A stretch of DNA of 35,259 nt from Candidatus Sumerlaeota bacterium (lineage in GTDB: Bacteria; Bacillota; SLNR01): NCBI GenBank assembly GCA_007132905.1, contig SLNR01000030.1:1-35259 (forward strand). Reading direction: 5' to 3'. Made by a program: the position numbers and the translations under genes. The notes beneath the pieces were generated by a model. It saw only the letters and a program-made list of their open reading frames with translations. It was not told where the DNA came from and searched no databases. This document shows, one piece after another, positions 1 to 9,053 of this stretch (positions within the stretch are counted from its first letter, which is position 1; every line of letters starts with the position of its first letter).

Positions 1-35
1 AGACTGGCCTATAGTTAAAAGCCCGATTTTTGGGT

Positions 36-662
36 TCATACATTTTCCTCCTCTTTTCGATAAGCTTTTTTTTTGAATTTTTCCTTCAAATCTAAAGTTA
101 ATGGTTTTCCCATAACCACTTCCGACACGTATTCACCATGGATGAGAAATTGCCCTTCACGTATACCTTCCACCACGAAGCCTGATTTTTTGTAAAGCTG
201 GATAGCTCGTTTATTGGTGTGAAAAACACTCAAAAACAATTTCTTTAAGCCTAGATTCCGACTCCAAGCCTCAATGTATTCCATCATTTTGGTGCCAATT
301 CCTTTGTTTCGATATCCTTGAACCAACAACATGCCAATGCCCGCTGCATGGCAGTTTTTTTTCAGCTGTCCTCTCTGCACAAAAGCATGTCCGATGATTT
401 GTTTGTCCACTTCGACTACCATAATATAAGGATAAGAAGTCATGTATTGGATCACCTCCGCTAGATCGGAGACAGTCCAACGGGCTTTTTCTGCGGCTAG
501 ATAGATCTCTTCGGCAGTTACTTTGCTGGTAGTGTCGACAATGGCCGCTGCATCTTTGGTTTCGGCGGGCCTAAGCAGCACTTTTTTTTCATCTTCAATA
601 GTAAAATGCATTACCAAATTGCTCATGAACATCCTCTTTTCTTCAGTTGGGATCTTTATCAT
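36..662 (-). CDS. GNAT family N-acetyltransferase
   Basis: ORF 208 aa; GNAT signature (AGIGMLLVQGYRNKGIGTKMMEYIEAWSRNLGLKKLFLSVFHTNKRAIQLYKKSGFVVEG). Confidence 0.85.
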   Translation of the reverse strand: MIKIPTEEKRMFMSNLVMHFTIEDEKKVLLRPAETKDAAAIVDTTSKVTAEEIYLAAEKARWTVSDLAEVIQYMTSYPYIMVVEVDKQIIGHAFVQRGQLKKNCHAAGIGMLLVQGYRNKGIGTKMMEYIEAWSRNLGLKKLFLSVFHTNKRAIQLYKKSGFVVEGIREGQFLIHGEYVSEVVMGKPLTLDLKEKFKKKAYRKEEENV

Positions 663-829
663 TAGAAATACTCCGCAAGCACGGTGAATCCTTCAGAGCC
701 TTTGGACAAAGTAAAATCTTCCCCCGGCATTATACATATATTTATGCATAAACATATTTTACCAACTCATGGAACTGAGTTTATGAGTTTTTGTCAATCC
801 TCTATGTATAAGTTTTTTTGAAAAAAGGT

Positions 830-857
830 TGACAAACCAGGCAGGAGTGGTTACACT
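830..857 (+). promoter_or_regulatory. putative sigma-70-type promoter upstream of the peptide transporter operon
   Basis: TTGACA (830-835), 16-nt spacer, TACACT (852-857). Confidence 0.4.
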
Positions 858-1033
858 ATAAAACATGTATAAATATCAAACATAAAAAATAAAGATGTAG
901 ATTGAGAAGTTGCTTTAATCTTGTTGGCAAATGATCTTCTTTATTTTTTAATAATAGAAAAAGGGGGAGTGCGAAACAAATTTTGACTTGCGACGGGCAT
1001 AGACCGGCACAAGAAAATGAAGGGGGAAAAAAC

Positions 1034-2587
1034 ATGAAAAAGAAATTGCTCGTTTTATTATTTATCATTGCTTTGATGGTTCCGATGGTTTCTGGCTGCG
1101 GGGGGCAGGCAACCCGGGCAGATGAATTGGTTATCGCTGTTCCCGAAGAGATCCAGTCTACGGATATGCACCAAATTACCTGGAACAACGTAGTGCATGA
1201 TTTGCTGTATGAACCCTTGGTTACTTTTGATTTGGACCTAGAAGAAATTCATCCGGCCGCCTGCAAATCATTTGAAGTGTCAGAAGACGGAAAGACGATT
1301 ACGTTTATTTTTGATGAAGAAACAAAATTTTCCAATGGCGATCCTTTAACGGCCGCCTCGGTTCAGGAATCTTTTGAAAGATACATGGAGGTCAGCGCTT
1401 ACGGGGATGATTTTGACCCGATCACGAACATGACGGTAAAAGACGACCAAACCCTGATGATTGAATTCAGTGACCCTCCGGCTTTCATCTGGCCTGTCTT
1501 TGCTACCGCTTACGGAGGCATCGTTCATACGGAGGCGGCAGAAGAGGTGGGCAGTGAAGAATTCGGGTTAGAGGCAGTCGGCAACGGACCTTATTATGTT
1601 GATGAATGGGTCCAGGGTTCGCACATTACTCTTTTGAAAAACCCTTATTATCAAACCTTTAATCCGTTTATCGAAGGAAAAGCAAATTTCGAAAAAATCA
1701 CGGTTCGGTTTATTCCGGAAGACTTTACCAGAGTAAGCGAACTTGAGGCAGGAACGGTGGATATTATCTTATCTGTTCCCGTAGAAAACATCAGCGATCT
1801 TGATTCCAATGAGAATATTCAGTTGTACGATTATCTTCAGACCGGTATCAACTATCTAGCTGTCAATACCGACGATCCCGTTCTTGGCGATTTGAATGTC
1901 CGTAAAGCCATGGCTTTGGGAATTGATAAAGAACAGCTTAAAGGGACTTTGGAGGATACGGTTGTCACACAGTACGGGCTTTTATCTTTGGCACAGCTTT
2001 GCTATGACGAAGAGCTGGAAAATGAGCTGGAAGAATTGTACTCTTATGATCCTGAACAGGCTCGGCTGCTTTTGATAGAAGCAGGCTTTACCGAGAAAAA
2101 CAGTGACGGGTTCTTAATAAAAGACGGCGAAGTGCTTGGATTTACTTTAATGGTCACCAACGATAATCCTTTCCTCAAGAAATCCGGCCCGGTAATCCAA
2201 AGTCAATTGGCTGACATTGGTATTCAAGTCGAATTAAACGAATATGACTCAAGGCATATCCGAACCCAGGTTTCAGAAGGTGATTTTGAGGTGGCCATGC
2301 GCTTTTACTGGTGGGCGGATCCGGATATATTGACTTATGTTTACGGCACGGGCAATCTACCCTGGTCATCGCAAGAAGTCGACAGTTTATTCAATATTGC
2401 TCGCTATGAAATGAATAGGGAGAGACGAACAGAGCTCTACAGCGTTGCACAGAAATTAGTGGTGGAAGAAATGCCGATTGTGCCGCTCTTTTCTGAGCGC
2501 CAATACATGGCTGCTCAAGATAATATAAGCGGTTTGAAAGTAGCTGTCGACGGCAAAGCTTATCTAGGCGATGTTGTCAAAGAATAA
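1034..2587 (+). CDS. ABC transporter substrate-binding lipoprotein, oligopeptide/dipeptide type (SBP family 5)
   Basis: Lipoprotein signal MKKKLLVLLFIIALMVPMVSGCGG; SBP_bac_5-like body; followed by permease and ATPase genes. The ATG at 1034 is preferred over the upstream ORF extension. Confidence 0.9.
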   Translation: MKKKLLVLLFIIALMVPMVSGCGGQATRADELVIAVPEEIQSTDMHQITWNNVVHDLLYEPLVTFDLDLEEIHPAACKSFEVSEDGKTITFIFDEETKFSNGDPLTAASVQESFERYMEVSAYGDDFDPITNMTVKDDQTLMIEFSDPPAFIWPVFATAYGGIVHTEAAEEVGSEEFGLEAVGNGPYYVDEWVQGSHITLLKNPYYQTFNPFIEGKANFEKITVRFIPEDFTRVSELEAGTVDIILSVPVENISDLDSNENIQLYDYLQTGINYLAVNTDDPVLGDLNVRKAMALGIDKEQLKGTLEDTVVTQYGLLSLAQLCYDEELENELEELYSYDPEQARLLLIEAGFTEKNSDGFLIKDGEVLGFTLMVTNDNPFLKKSGPVIQSQLADIGIQVELNEYDSRHIRTQVSEGDFEVAMRFYWWADPDILTYVYGTGNLPWSSQEVDSLFNIARYEMNRERRTELYSVAQKLVVEEMPIVPLFSERQYMAAQDNISGLKVAVDGKAYLGDVVKE

Positions 2588-3614
2588 GGCTATGAAACAG
2601 ATTGAAAATACTGAAAAAAGAATAATGAGTGAGTTTGGTGAATACGAGCCCGGGGCGGCCCTGTTGGTGGCCGCAAAAGGCCGGGTGCTTTACAATCGAG
2701 GCTTTGGGCTGGCCGATTTGCAAGACGGCCGGCCTATTCAGTCCGACACGCCGTTTCTTATCGGTTCTGTGACCAAGCAGTTTACGGCAGCCGCGGTTTT
2801 GAAACTGGTGGGTGAAAAAAAGCTGGCACTGGAAGATCCGCTGCTTCGGCATTTCCCTTCTTTTTCTGCTTATGAAAAAGACATCCGCCTTCATCACCTG
2901 CTGACTCACACTTCCGGTATCAAAGAGTATCTGGGGGATGTTTTTTGGGAGGCGGCAGCCAAGCGGCCAAAAGATCTCAACCAAGAGGATGTACTCACTA
3001 TGATCTATGGCGATTTGGAGTTGGATTTTCCCCCGGGTACGGATTGGAAGTACAGCAATTCCGGTTATGTGATATTGGGCTCTTTGGTGGCGAAGGTGTC
3101 GGGTTGTTCTTTTGGACAGTATTTGAAGGAGAATTTCTTTGTCCCTTTGGGAATGAAGGATACGACTGCGCCTGCTTCACTAGGCGAAGCGGCGGAAAAT
3201 ACGGCCAAAGGCTATGAAAAAGACGGTCTAGGTTTTCGGCCGACTCCTTTTCATATGGGGACAGTAGGCTGGGGAGATGGAAATATCATCTCCACTACGG
3301 AAGATCTTCATCGGTGGAAAGAAGCTTTCTTTTCAAACCGCCTACCGGTGGAGACGTCATTGCTCAAAAAAGCGATCACTTCAGCAAGGCTTACAAACGG
3401 GCAAAAGACGCAGTACGGATACGGATGGTACATTGGCCGAAGAAGAGGATTAAAAGAGATTTGGCACAGTGGAGGAACACTAGGATTTACGGCACGGGCC
3501 AGCTTTTTCCCTAAAGCAGATGTTACGATGATCCTTCTTGCCAACAGACAAAATGCCCCTTTAGATCTCCTGCTAGGCGATTTAGCCGATGTTTTCCTGC
3601 ACGAAAATTTCTAA
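2571..3614 (+). CDS. Serine hydrolase, beta-lactamase/PBP-like family (probably C-terminally truncated)
   Basis: SxxK (SVTK), YSN and HSGG motifs present; overlaps the end of the SBP gene. ATG at 2592 is an alternative start. Confidence 0.85.
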   Translation: MLSKNKAMKQIENTEKRIMSEFGEYEPGAALLVAAKGRVLYNRGFGLADLQDGRPIQSDTPFLIGSVTKQFTAAAVLKLVGEKKLALEDPLLRHFPSFSAYEKDIRLHHLLTHTSGIKEYLGDVFWEAAAKRPKDLNQEDVLTMIYGDLELDFPPGTDWKYSNSGYVILGSLVAKVSGCSFGQYLKENFFVPLGMKDTTAPASLGEAAENTAKGYEKDGLGFRPTPFHMGTVGWGDGNIISTTEDLHRWKEAFFSNRLPVETSLLKKAITSARLTNGQKTQYGYGWYIGRRRGLKEIWHSGGTLGFTARASFFPKADVTMILLANRQNAPLDLLLGDLADVFLHENF

Positions 3615-3891
3615 TCGGGCGGCTATACAAAAGTCAAAAAAGAAGCTGTGGATTATTTGTGCGGAACCTACCGCGCAGATGATATGCAAACAGAGATTCG
3701 GTTTGATTGTCAAAACAATAAGCTGTTTATCTGGAGAAGGACCTATAAAGTCAATGGCTGGTTTTTACTTAAAGCGTTTCAAAAGGACTTTACCGAGCAG
3801 AAATGGGGCTGAAAGTGATACAAGGATCAAAGAAGAAGACGGGCAGAGAAAGATGATCATTGAATCAATCGGCCGGGTGATGGTGCTTTGA
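3615..3891 (+). pseudogene. Remnant of the C-terminal domain of the upstream serine hydrolase
   Basis: Directly in frame after the TAA at 3612-3614: SGGYTKVKKEAVDYLCGTYRADDMQTEIRFDCQNNKLFIWRRTYKVNGWFLLKAFQKDFTEQKWG*. The similarity then continues in another frame as GAESDTRIKEEDGQRKMIIESIGRVMVL*. This resembles the beta-strand C-terminal domain often fused to such hydrolases. Confidence 0.6.
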
Positions 3892-3963
3892 AAATAAGCG
3901 GATAAGAAAGATTGGATGTCGGACAAAAGTGATGGTGGAAAGGATTGGCAGGAGGGAAATGTT

Positions 3964-4911
3964 GTGAATGACATACTAGAATATGCGGCACGGCGTCTTT
4001 TTATGGGTTTGCTGGTGGTGGTGGCGGTTTCTATTTTGATTTTTTCTTTGATGCAGTTTATGCCGGGAGATCCGATCCAGATGATCTCTGATCCCCGGGT
4101 ATCCGAGCTGCGAAAAGCCCAACTAAGAGAAACCTGGGGTTTGGATCAACCGGTATATCTTCAGTATTTTTTCTGGATTGGCAGGATTTTACGGGGAGAT
4201 TTCGGCACCTCCATTGTCAGCGGACAGCAGGTTTTGACCATGATCAAGGCTAGGCTTCCTTATACTTTGATGCTGACCGGGACGGCCCTTCTGCTGCAGT
4301 ACATTATTGCTGTTCCTTTGGGTTTGATCGCGGCTGTAAAGCGAAACACCCGTCTTGACCATGCGGCGATCACTTTATCGGTAATTTTGTGGTCTATACC
4401 GACTTTTTGGCTGGGAATTCTTTTGATGTTGGTCTTTGCCATTCAGTTGAATCTGCTGCCTTTATCCGGTTTTAGTGGGATCCATTCGCTGATACTGCCG
4501 GTGGCGACAATGACACTGCCCTCTTTGGCAAGTGTGCTTCGCCTGACGCGCTCAGAAGTACTTGAAGTGCTTCGTGAAAGGTATGTGGTGACGGCGGCGG
4601 CCAAAGGACTGAAGAAAAACCGGGTCCTGATGGCCCATGTGCTGAGAAATGCATTGATCCCTGTAACGGTCATGTTCTTTTTGTACCTGCCCTGGTTGAT
4701 AGGAGGATCTGTTATTATTGAGAGTATCTTTGCTTGGCCGGGCATGGGTGGTTTGTTATGGAGATCCATTTCCCTGCAGGATTTTCCCGTGGTGCAGGGT
4801 ATTGTGTTGATGATCGCTCTGCTGACGGTTTTATCGAATACCTTGGGCGATATCTTAGCCGGACTTTTGGATCCAAGGGTTAGAATGGAACTGAGGGGGG
4901 AAATCCTTTGA
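3964..4911 (+). CDS. ABC transporter permease, DppB/OppB family
   Basis: MNDILEYAARRLFMGLLVVVAVSILIFSLMQFMPGDP...; binding-protein-dependent permease motif near VTAAAKGLKKNRVLMAHVLRNALIPV. GTG start at 3964. Confidence 0.93.
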   Translation: MNDILEYAARRLFMGLLVVVAVSILIFSLMQFMPGDPIQMISDPRVSELRKAQLRETWGLDQPVYLQYFFWIGRILRGDFGTSIVSGQQVLTMIKARLPYTLMLTGTALLLQYIIAVPLGLIAAVKRNTRLDHAAITLSVILWSIPTFWLGILLMLVFAIQLNLLPLSGFSGIHSLILPVATMTLPSLASVLRLTRSEVLEVLRERYVVTAAAKGLKKNRVLMAHVLRNALIPVTVMFFLYLPWLIGGSVIIESIFAWPGMGGLLWRSISLQDFPVVQGIVLMIALLTVLSNTLGDILAGLLDPRVRMELRGEIL

Positions 4912-5756
4912 CCTGGTTTATGGGACTGAGCTCTGTTTTAAAGGATGGATTAAAGAACAAATCGTTTTTAGTGGGAGCTTTGATCATCATAAGTATCTTG
5001 TTCATTGTCCTTTTTGCTGATGTCATTGCTCCTCACTCTTACCGGAGCATTCATACAGAGGATGCCCTTACAAGCCCTAACAGCGAATATCCGTTTGGCA
5101 CAGACAACTTCGGCCGTTGTATCTTCAGCCGGGTTATGTTCGGAGCAAGAATTGCCTTTAAGGTCGGTTTAGTAGTGGTGCTGATCGAAACTTTGATAGG
5201 GGTAACCTTGGGGCTTATTGCCGGATTTTACGGCAATAGGCTGGATAAAGTAATCTTATTCATCACGGATATGACCTGGTCACTGCCTCCGATTGTCATG
5301 GCTTTGGCCATTGTGACCATCCTTGGGCCAAGTCTGAACAATGTCATCGTGGCTATTGCGGTGGTTAGTTGGGCGCAATTTACCAGGATTGTCAGGGTCA
5401 AGACCCAATCCATTAAGAATATGCCGTTTATCGAGTCGGCAAAAGCTTTTGGCGAGTCAAACGCCAGTATTATTTGGCGTTATATTTTACCGAATGTGCT
5501 TTCGCCAATCATTGTTTTATCTACCTTGGCGCTGCCTGCCGCCATTTTGGCGACCACGGCTTTGGGTTTTTTGGGCCTGGGAGCACAGCCGCCTCTTCCC
5601 GATTGGGGTCTTATTTTAAGAGACGGCATCAATTATACGAGATCGGCCCCTTGGATATCCATTTTTCCCGGCTTGGCGATTGTATACACTGTGTTAGGTT
5701 TTAATCTTCTGGGAGAAGGCTTAAGAGATCTTCTTGATCCAAGACTTAAGGTGTAG
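4908..5756 (+). CDS. ABC transporter permease, DppC/OppC family
   Basis: TM-rich; ESAKAFGESNASIIWRYILPNVLSPIIV motif; overlaps the preceding permease. Confidence 0.93.
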   Translation: MTWFMGLSSVLKDGLKNKSFLVGALIIISILFIVLFADVIAPHSYRSIHTEDALTSPNSEYPFGTDNFGRCIFSRVMFGARIAFKVGLVVVLIETLIGVTLGLIAGFYGNRLDKVILFITDMTWSLPPIVMALAIVTILGPSLNNVIVAIAVVSWAQFTRIVRVKTQSIKNMPFIESAKAFGESNASIIWRYILPNVLSPIIVLSTLALPAAILATTALGFLGLGAQPPLPDWGLILRDGINYTRSAPWISIFPGLAIVYTVLGFNLLGEGLRDLLDPRLKV

Positions 5757-5766
5757 GAGGGAACGA

Positions 5767-6753
5767 ATGATGAAAACACCCTTATTATCGGTAAAAAATT
5801 TGACCATCGCCTATCAATCTCCCTCCGGATCTTTTGCGGCAGTGGATCATTTAAGCTTTTCTATTAAGGAGGGGGAAATTTTTGCCCTGGTGGGCGAATC
5901 CGGCTGCGGTAAATCAACCGCTGCATTAGGGTTTATGCGCCTAGTCCCCGAGCCGGGCTCTATTTGCAGCGGGGAGATTGAATTTGAAGGTAGAGATTTA
6001 CTTTCTTTACCAGAGAAGGAAATGGAGAAGGTCCGGGGCCGCCGTATGGGCATGATTTTCCAAAATCCTTTGGATTCTTTAAATCCGGTCTATACCGTGG
6101 GCAATCAAATTCAAGAGGCGGTTGTATTGGATAAAATAACAAAAAAAGAGGGAATGAAAAAGGCCATTGAGCTGCTCCGTGATGTAAGAATTTCCGATCC
6201 TTCCCATCGGGCTTCAAACTTTCCCCATGAACTCAGCGGCGGAATGAGGCAGAGGGTGATGATTGGCATGATGCTGTCAAGAAATCCAAAATTGCTGATT
6301 GCCGACGAGCCGACAACGGCTTTAGATGTCACTATACAAGCACAGATTCTTGATCTGTGCAAGGATTTGAAAGAAAAATACGGCACCTCCATCTTAATCA
6401 TCACCCATGATTTTGGTATTGTGGCGGAAATTGCGGATAAGGTGGGGGTCATGTATGCAGGAAAGCTAGTAGAAGTCGGTGAGGTGTTTAAGATTTTCGA
6501 TCAACCCCTTCACCCTTACACCCGCTTATTAATGAAAGCTCTTCCGCAGACCAGTAAAAAAGAGGGAAGACTTAAAACAATCCCGGGGACTGTCCCCAAT
6601 CTAATGAATCCTCCCACAGGGTGTCGTTTTCATCCCCGCTGTCCTTTTACCGAGCAAATTTGCAGAGAAAAAGCTCCTCCTATGGAATCAGGCGGAGAAG
6701 ATCATTACTTCGCCTGTCACCGAAAGGAGGCTGAGAATGGAAGCCATACTTGA
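5767..6753 (+). CDS. Peptide ABC transporter ATP-binding protein, OppD/DppD family
   Basis: Walker A GESGCGKST, signature LSGGMRQRVMIG, Walker B LLIADEPTTALD, C-terminal GCRFHPRCPF. Confidence 0.95.
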   Translation: MMKTPLLSVKNLTIAYQSPSGSFAAVDHLSFSIKEGEIFALVGESGCGKSTAALGFMRLVPEPGSICSGEIEFEGRDLLSLPEKEMEKVRGRRMGMIFQNPLDSLNPVYTVGNQIQEAVVLDKITKKEGMKKAIELLRDVRISDPSHRASNFPHELSGGMRQRVMIGMMLSRNPKLLIADEPTTALDVTIQAQILDLCKDLKEKYGTSILIITHDFGIVAEIADKVGVMYAGKLVEVGEVFKIFDQPLHPYTRLLMKALPQTSKKEGRLKTIPGTVPNLMNPPTGCRFHPRCPFTEQICREKAPPMESGGEDHYFACHRKEAENGSHT

Positions 6754-7717
6754 AGTAGACCGCGTAAAAAAGCACTTTCACATGGCTAGAGGTTTGATCA
6801 AAAAGAAAATAGTAACCGTCAAAGCCGTGGACGATGTTAGTTTTCACATCAAAAGGGGAGAAGTCTTCGGGTTGGTGGGGGAAAGCGGTAGCGGAAAAAC
6901 GACCATGGCCAGGTTGATTTTAAGGCTGGTCGAACCGACTGAAAATTCCATCGCGCTGGAAGGAGAGGATATTTTTTCAGCCACCGGGCGATCATTGCAC
7001 CGGATTAGAAAAAAGATGAGCGTAGTGTTTCAAGATCCGGCGGCGTCGTTAAATCCCCGCAGTACTATTATGGATTCGCTGCTGCGGCCCCTTCATGTTC
7101 ACAGGATTTCTGCCGGGGAGTCAGCCGAGAGGATCGAAGAAGTTACAGGTCAAGTCTCTTTGGGAAAAGAACTCCTTCATCGCTATCCCCATCAATTAAG
7201 CGGCGGTCAGCAGCAGCGGGCCAGTATCGCCCGGGCACTGGTCCTGCGGCCAAAACTTATGGTCCTGGATGAGCCGACATCGGCTCTTGATGTTTCTGTA
7301 CAGGCCCAGATTTTAAATCTGTTTCTTGATCTGCAAAACACTTATGACCTTACCTATTTGTTCATCACTCATAATTTGTCAGTGGTGCGCTATATATGCG
7401 ATCGAGTGGGTGTGATGTACCTGGGCAAGATGGTTGAAATTGCTCCGGTGGATCGTTTGTATGCTCATCCGCGCCACCCATACACTATGGGACTGATATC
7501 GTCAGCACCGGTTTTAAATCCCCATTTGCGGAGCCGAAAGAAGATCTTTCTTCAAGGGGATCCGCCAAGTTTGGCAAATCCACCTGAAGGCTGCTGTTTG
7601 TCTTCACGTTGTCCTTACGCAGATGAGGGCTGCTTTGCTGAAGTTCCTCCCCTAAAAGAAATTGATTGCGGCCATTGGGTGGCGTGCCGACGCAGTAGTG
7701 AAATTTCAGAGAAATAA
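6737..7717 (+). CDS. Peptide ABC transporter ATP-binding protein, OppF/DppF family
   Basis: Walker A GESGSGKTT, signature LSGGQQQRASIARAL, Walker B LMVLDEPTSALD, C-terminal CCLSSRCPYA. Confidence 0.95.
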   Translation: MEAILEVDRVKKHFHMARGLIKKKIVTVKAVDDVSFHIKRGEVFGLVGESGSGKTTMARLILRLVEPTENSIALEGEDIFSATGRSLHRIRKKMSVVFQDPAASLNPRSTIMDSLLRPLHVHRISAGESAERIEEVTGQVSLGKELLHRYPHQLSGGQQQRASIARALVLRPKLMVLDEPTSALDVSVQAQILNLFLDLQNTYDLTYLFITHNLSVVRYICDRVGVMYLGKMVEIAPVDRLYAHPRHPYTMGLISSAPVLNPHLRSRKKIFLQGDPPSLANPPEGCCLSSRCPYADEGCFAEVPPLKEIDCGHWVACRRSSEISEK

Positions 7718-7732
7718 AGGGAAGACAATGAC

Positions 7733-7770
7733 AGTGCTGTCAGGCTTTGGGCCGGCAGCACTTTTTTTTT
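7733..7770 (+). terminator. Rho-independent terminator after the ABC transporter genes
   Basis: AGTGCTG-(16 nt)-CAGCACT followed by a long T tract. Confidence 0.8.
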
Positions 7771-7871
7771 GTCCTAGAATAAAATGACCGTGAAGGAAAA
7801 GACTGCCTAAAAGAGGAATGTTCATAGCAATAGCAAATGTGCACTAGATAAAGAGAAAGGGGCGGTCTTTT

Positions 7872-9053
7872 GTGAAGATCACACCGGACATTGACGAAAA
7901 AGAAGCAAGGCAGCTTTTAGAGGAAATGATCGGCATCAATTCGGTGAATCCTGATCTTGCACCAGGCGGCGAAGGCGAAAAAGCGCTGGCTGAATACATG
8001 AAGGAAAAATTTGAATCCATAGGGATCGCTGCGGAAGTAGTTTCACTCGGGGGCAGCCGGGCCAATGTGGTGGCCCGTCTTTTAGGAAAACAGGAAGGGA
8101 AAACCCTTATGTTAAACGGCCATTTGGATACAGTCGGACTAGAGGGGATGGAGGGAGACCCTCTTAAAGCAAAGATGGAGGGAGATCGGGTTTATGGACG
8201 TGGAGCCGGGGATATGAAAGCGGGTCTGGCGGCCATTTTTTTGGCCATGAAAGCTCTAAAAGAACAGAATCTTCCCCCTCAAGGAAAAGTCCTATTTACC
8301 GGGGTGGCCGATGAAGAGTATAAAAGCATTGGCACAGAAGATGCCGCCCGAAAATATGAAGCGGATGGCTGCATTATCACCGAACCGAGTCACGGGGACA
8401 TTGTGGTGGCGCACAAGGGATTTATCTGGATGGAGATTGATATCTACGGGAAAGCTGCTCACGGAAGCAATCCTCAAGAAGGCATCGATGCCATTGTAAA
8501 AGCGGGTAAATTTTTGACGGCCATGGAGGATTACGGTAAAAATACACTGACCCAAAGATCTCATCCTCTGCTTGGTTCTCCCAGCATCCATGCTTCGCTG
8601 ATTAAAGGCGGCAGGGAGTTAAGCACTTATCCCGACCACTGTTGTGTATCGCTGGAAATTCGCACCCTGCCCCAAGAGGAGCCAGAGAAATATCAACAAG
8701 AGATCCAGGATTTGATTGGCCGGATTCAAAAGGAAGATCCTGACTTTAAAGGCCGGGCGGCGATTACTTTTTCTCGCCCGCCGATGGAAGTGGACCCCTC
8801 TGAGCCGATTGTACAAAGCATGATTGCCGGGGCGAGAGAGGCCGGCCAAAAGGAGCCATCGCAGGTTGGCAAAAGCGGCTGGCTGGACTCGGCCATTCTG
8901 CAGGTAGCTGGTATTCCGACCGTCATTTACGGTCCGGCAGGGGCCGGTTATCACGGGGCGGTGGAATACACCGAGCTGAGCAGCATTGTCGAGGTAGCGA
9001 AAGGCCTTTATGTGGCGGCTCACGATTTTCTTGGAGGAGGTTCTAAGCGATGA
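7872..9053 (+). CDS. M20 family metallopeptidase (ArgE/DapE/carboxypeptidase-like)
   Basis: LNGHLDTV, GAGDMKAGLAA, DEEYKSIGTE, YGPAGAGYHGAVEY motifs; GTG start. Confidence 0.9.
   Translation: MKITPDIDEKEARQLLEEMIGINSVNPDLAPGGEGEKALAEYMKEKFESIGIAAEVVSLGGSRANVVARLLGKQEGKTLMLNGHLDTVGLEGMEGDPLKAKMEGDRVYGRGAGDMKAGLAAIFLAMKALKEQNLPPQGKVLFTGVADEEYKSIGTEDAARKYEADGCIITEPSHGDIVVAHKGFIWMEIDIYGKAAHGSNPQEGIDAIVKAGKFLTAMEDYGKNTLTQRSHPLLGSPSIHASLIKGGRELSTYPDHCCVSLEIRTLPQEEPEKYQQEIQDLIGRIQKEDPDFKGRAAITFSRPPMEVDPSEPIVQSMIAGAREAGQKEPSQVGKSGWLDSAILQVAGIPTVIYGPAGAGYHGAVEYTELSSIVEVAKGLYVAAHDFLGGGSKR

Noticed and set aside
3780-3830. UGA codons after the serine hydrolase as selenocysteine codons (Sec machinery is in the window)
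   Set aside because: The first interruption is UAA, the similarity changes frame at the UGA, and no SECIS-like hairpin is evident; decay explains it better.
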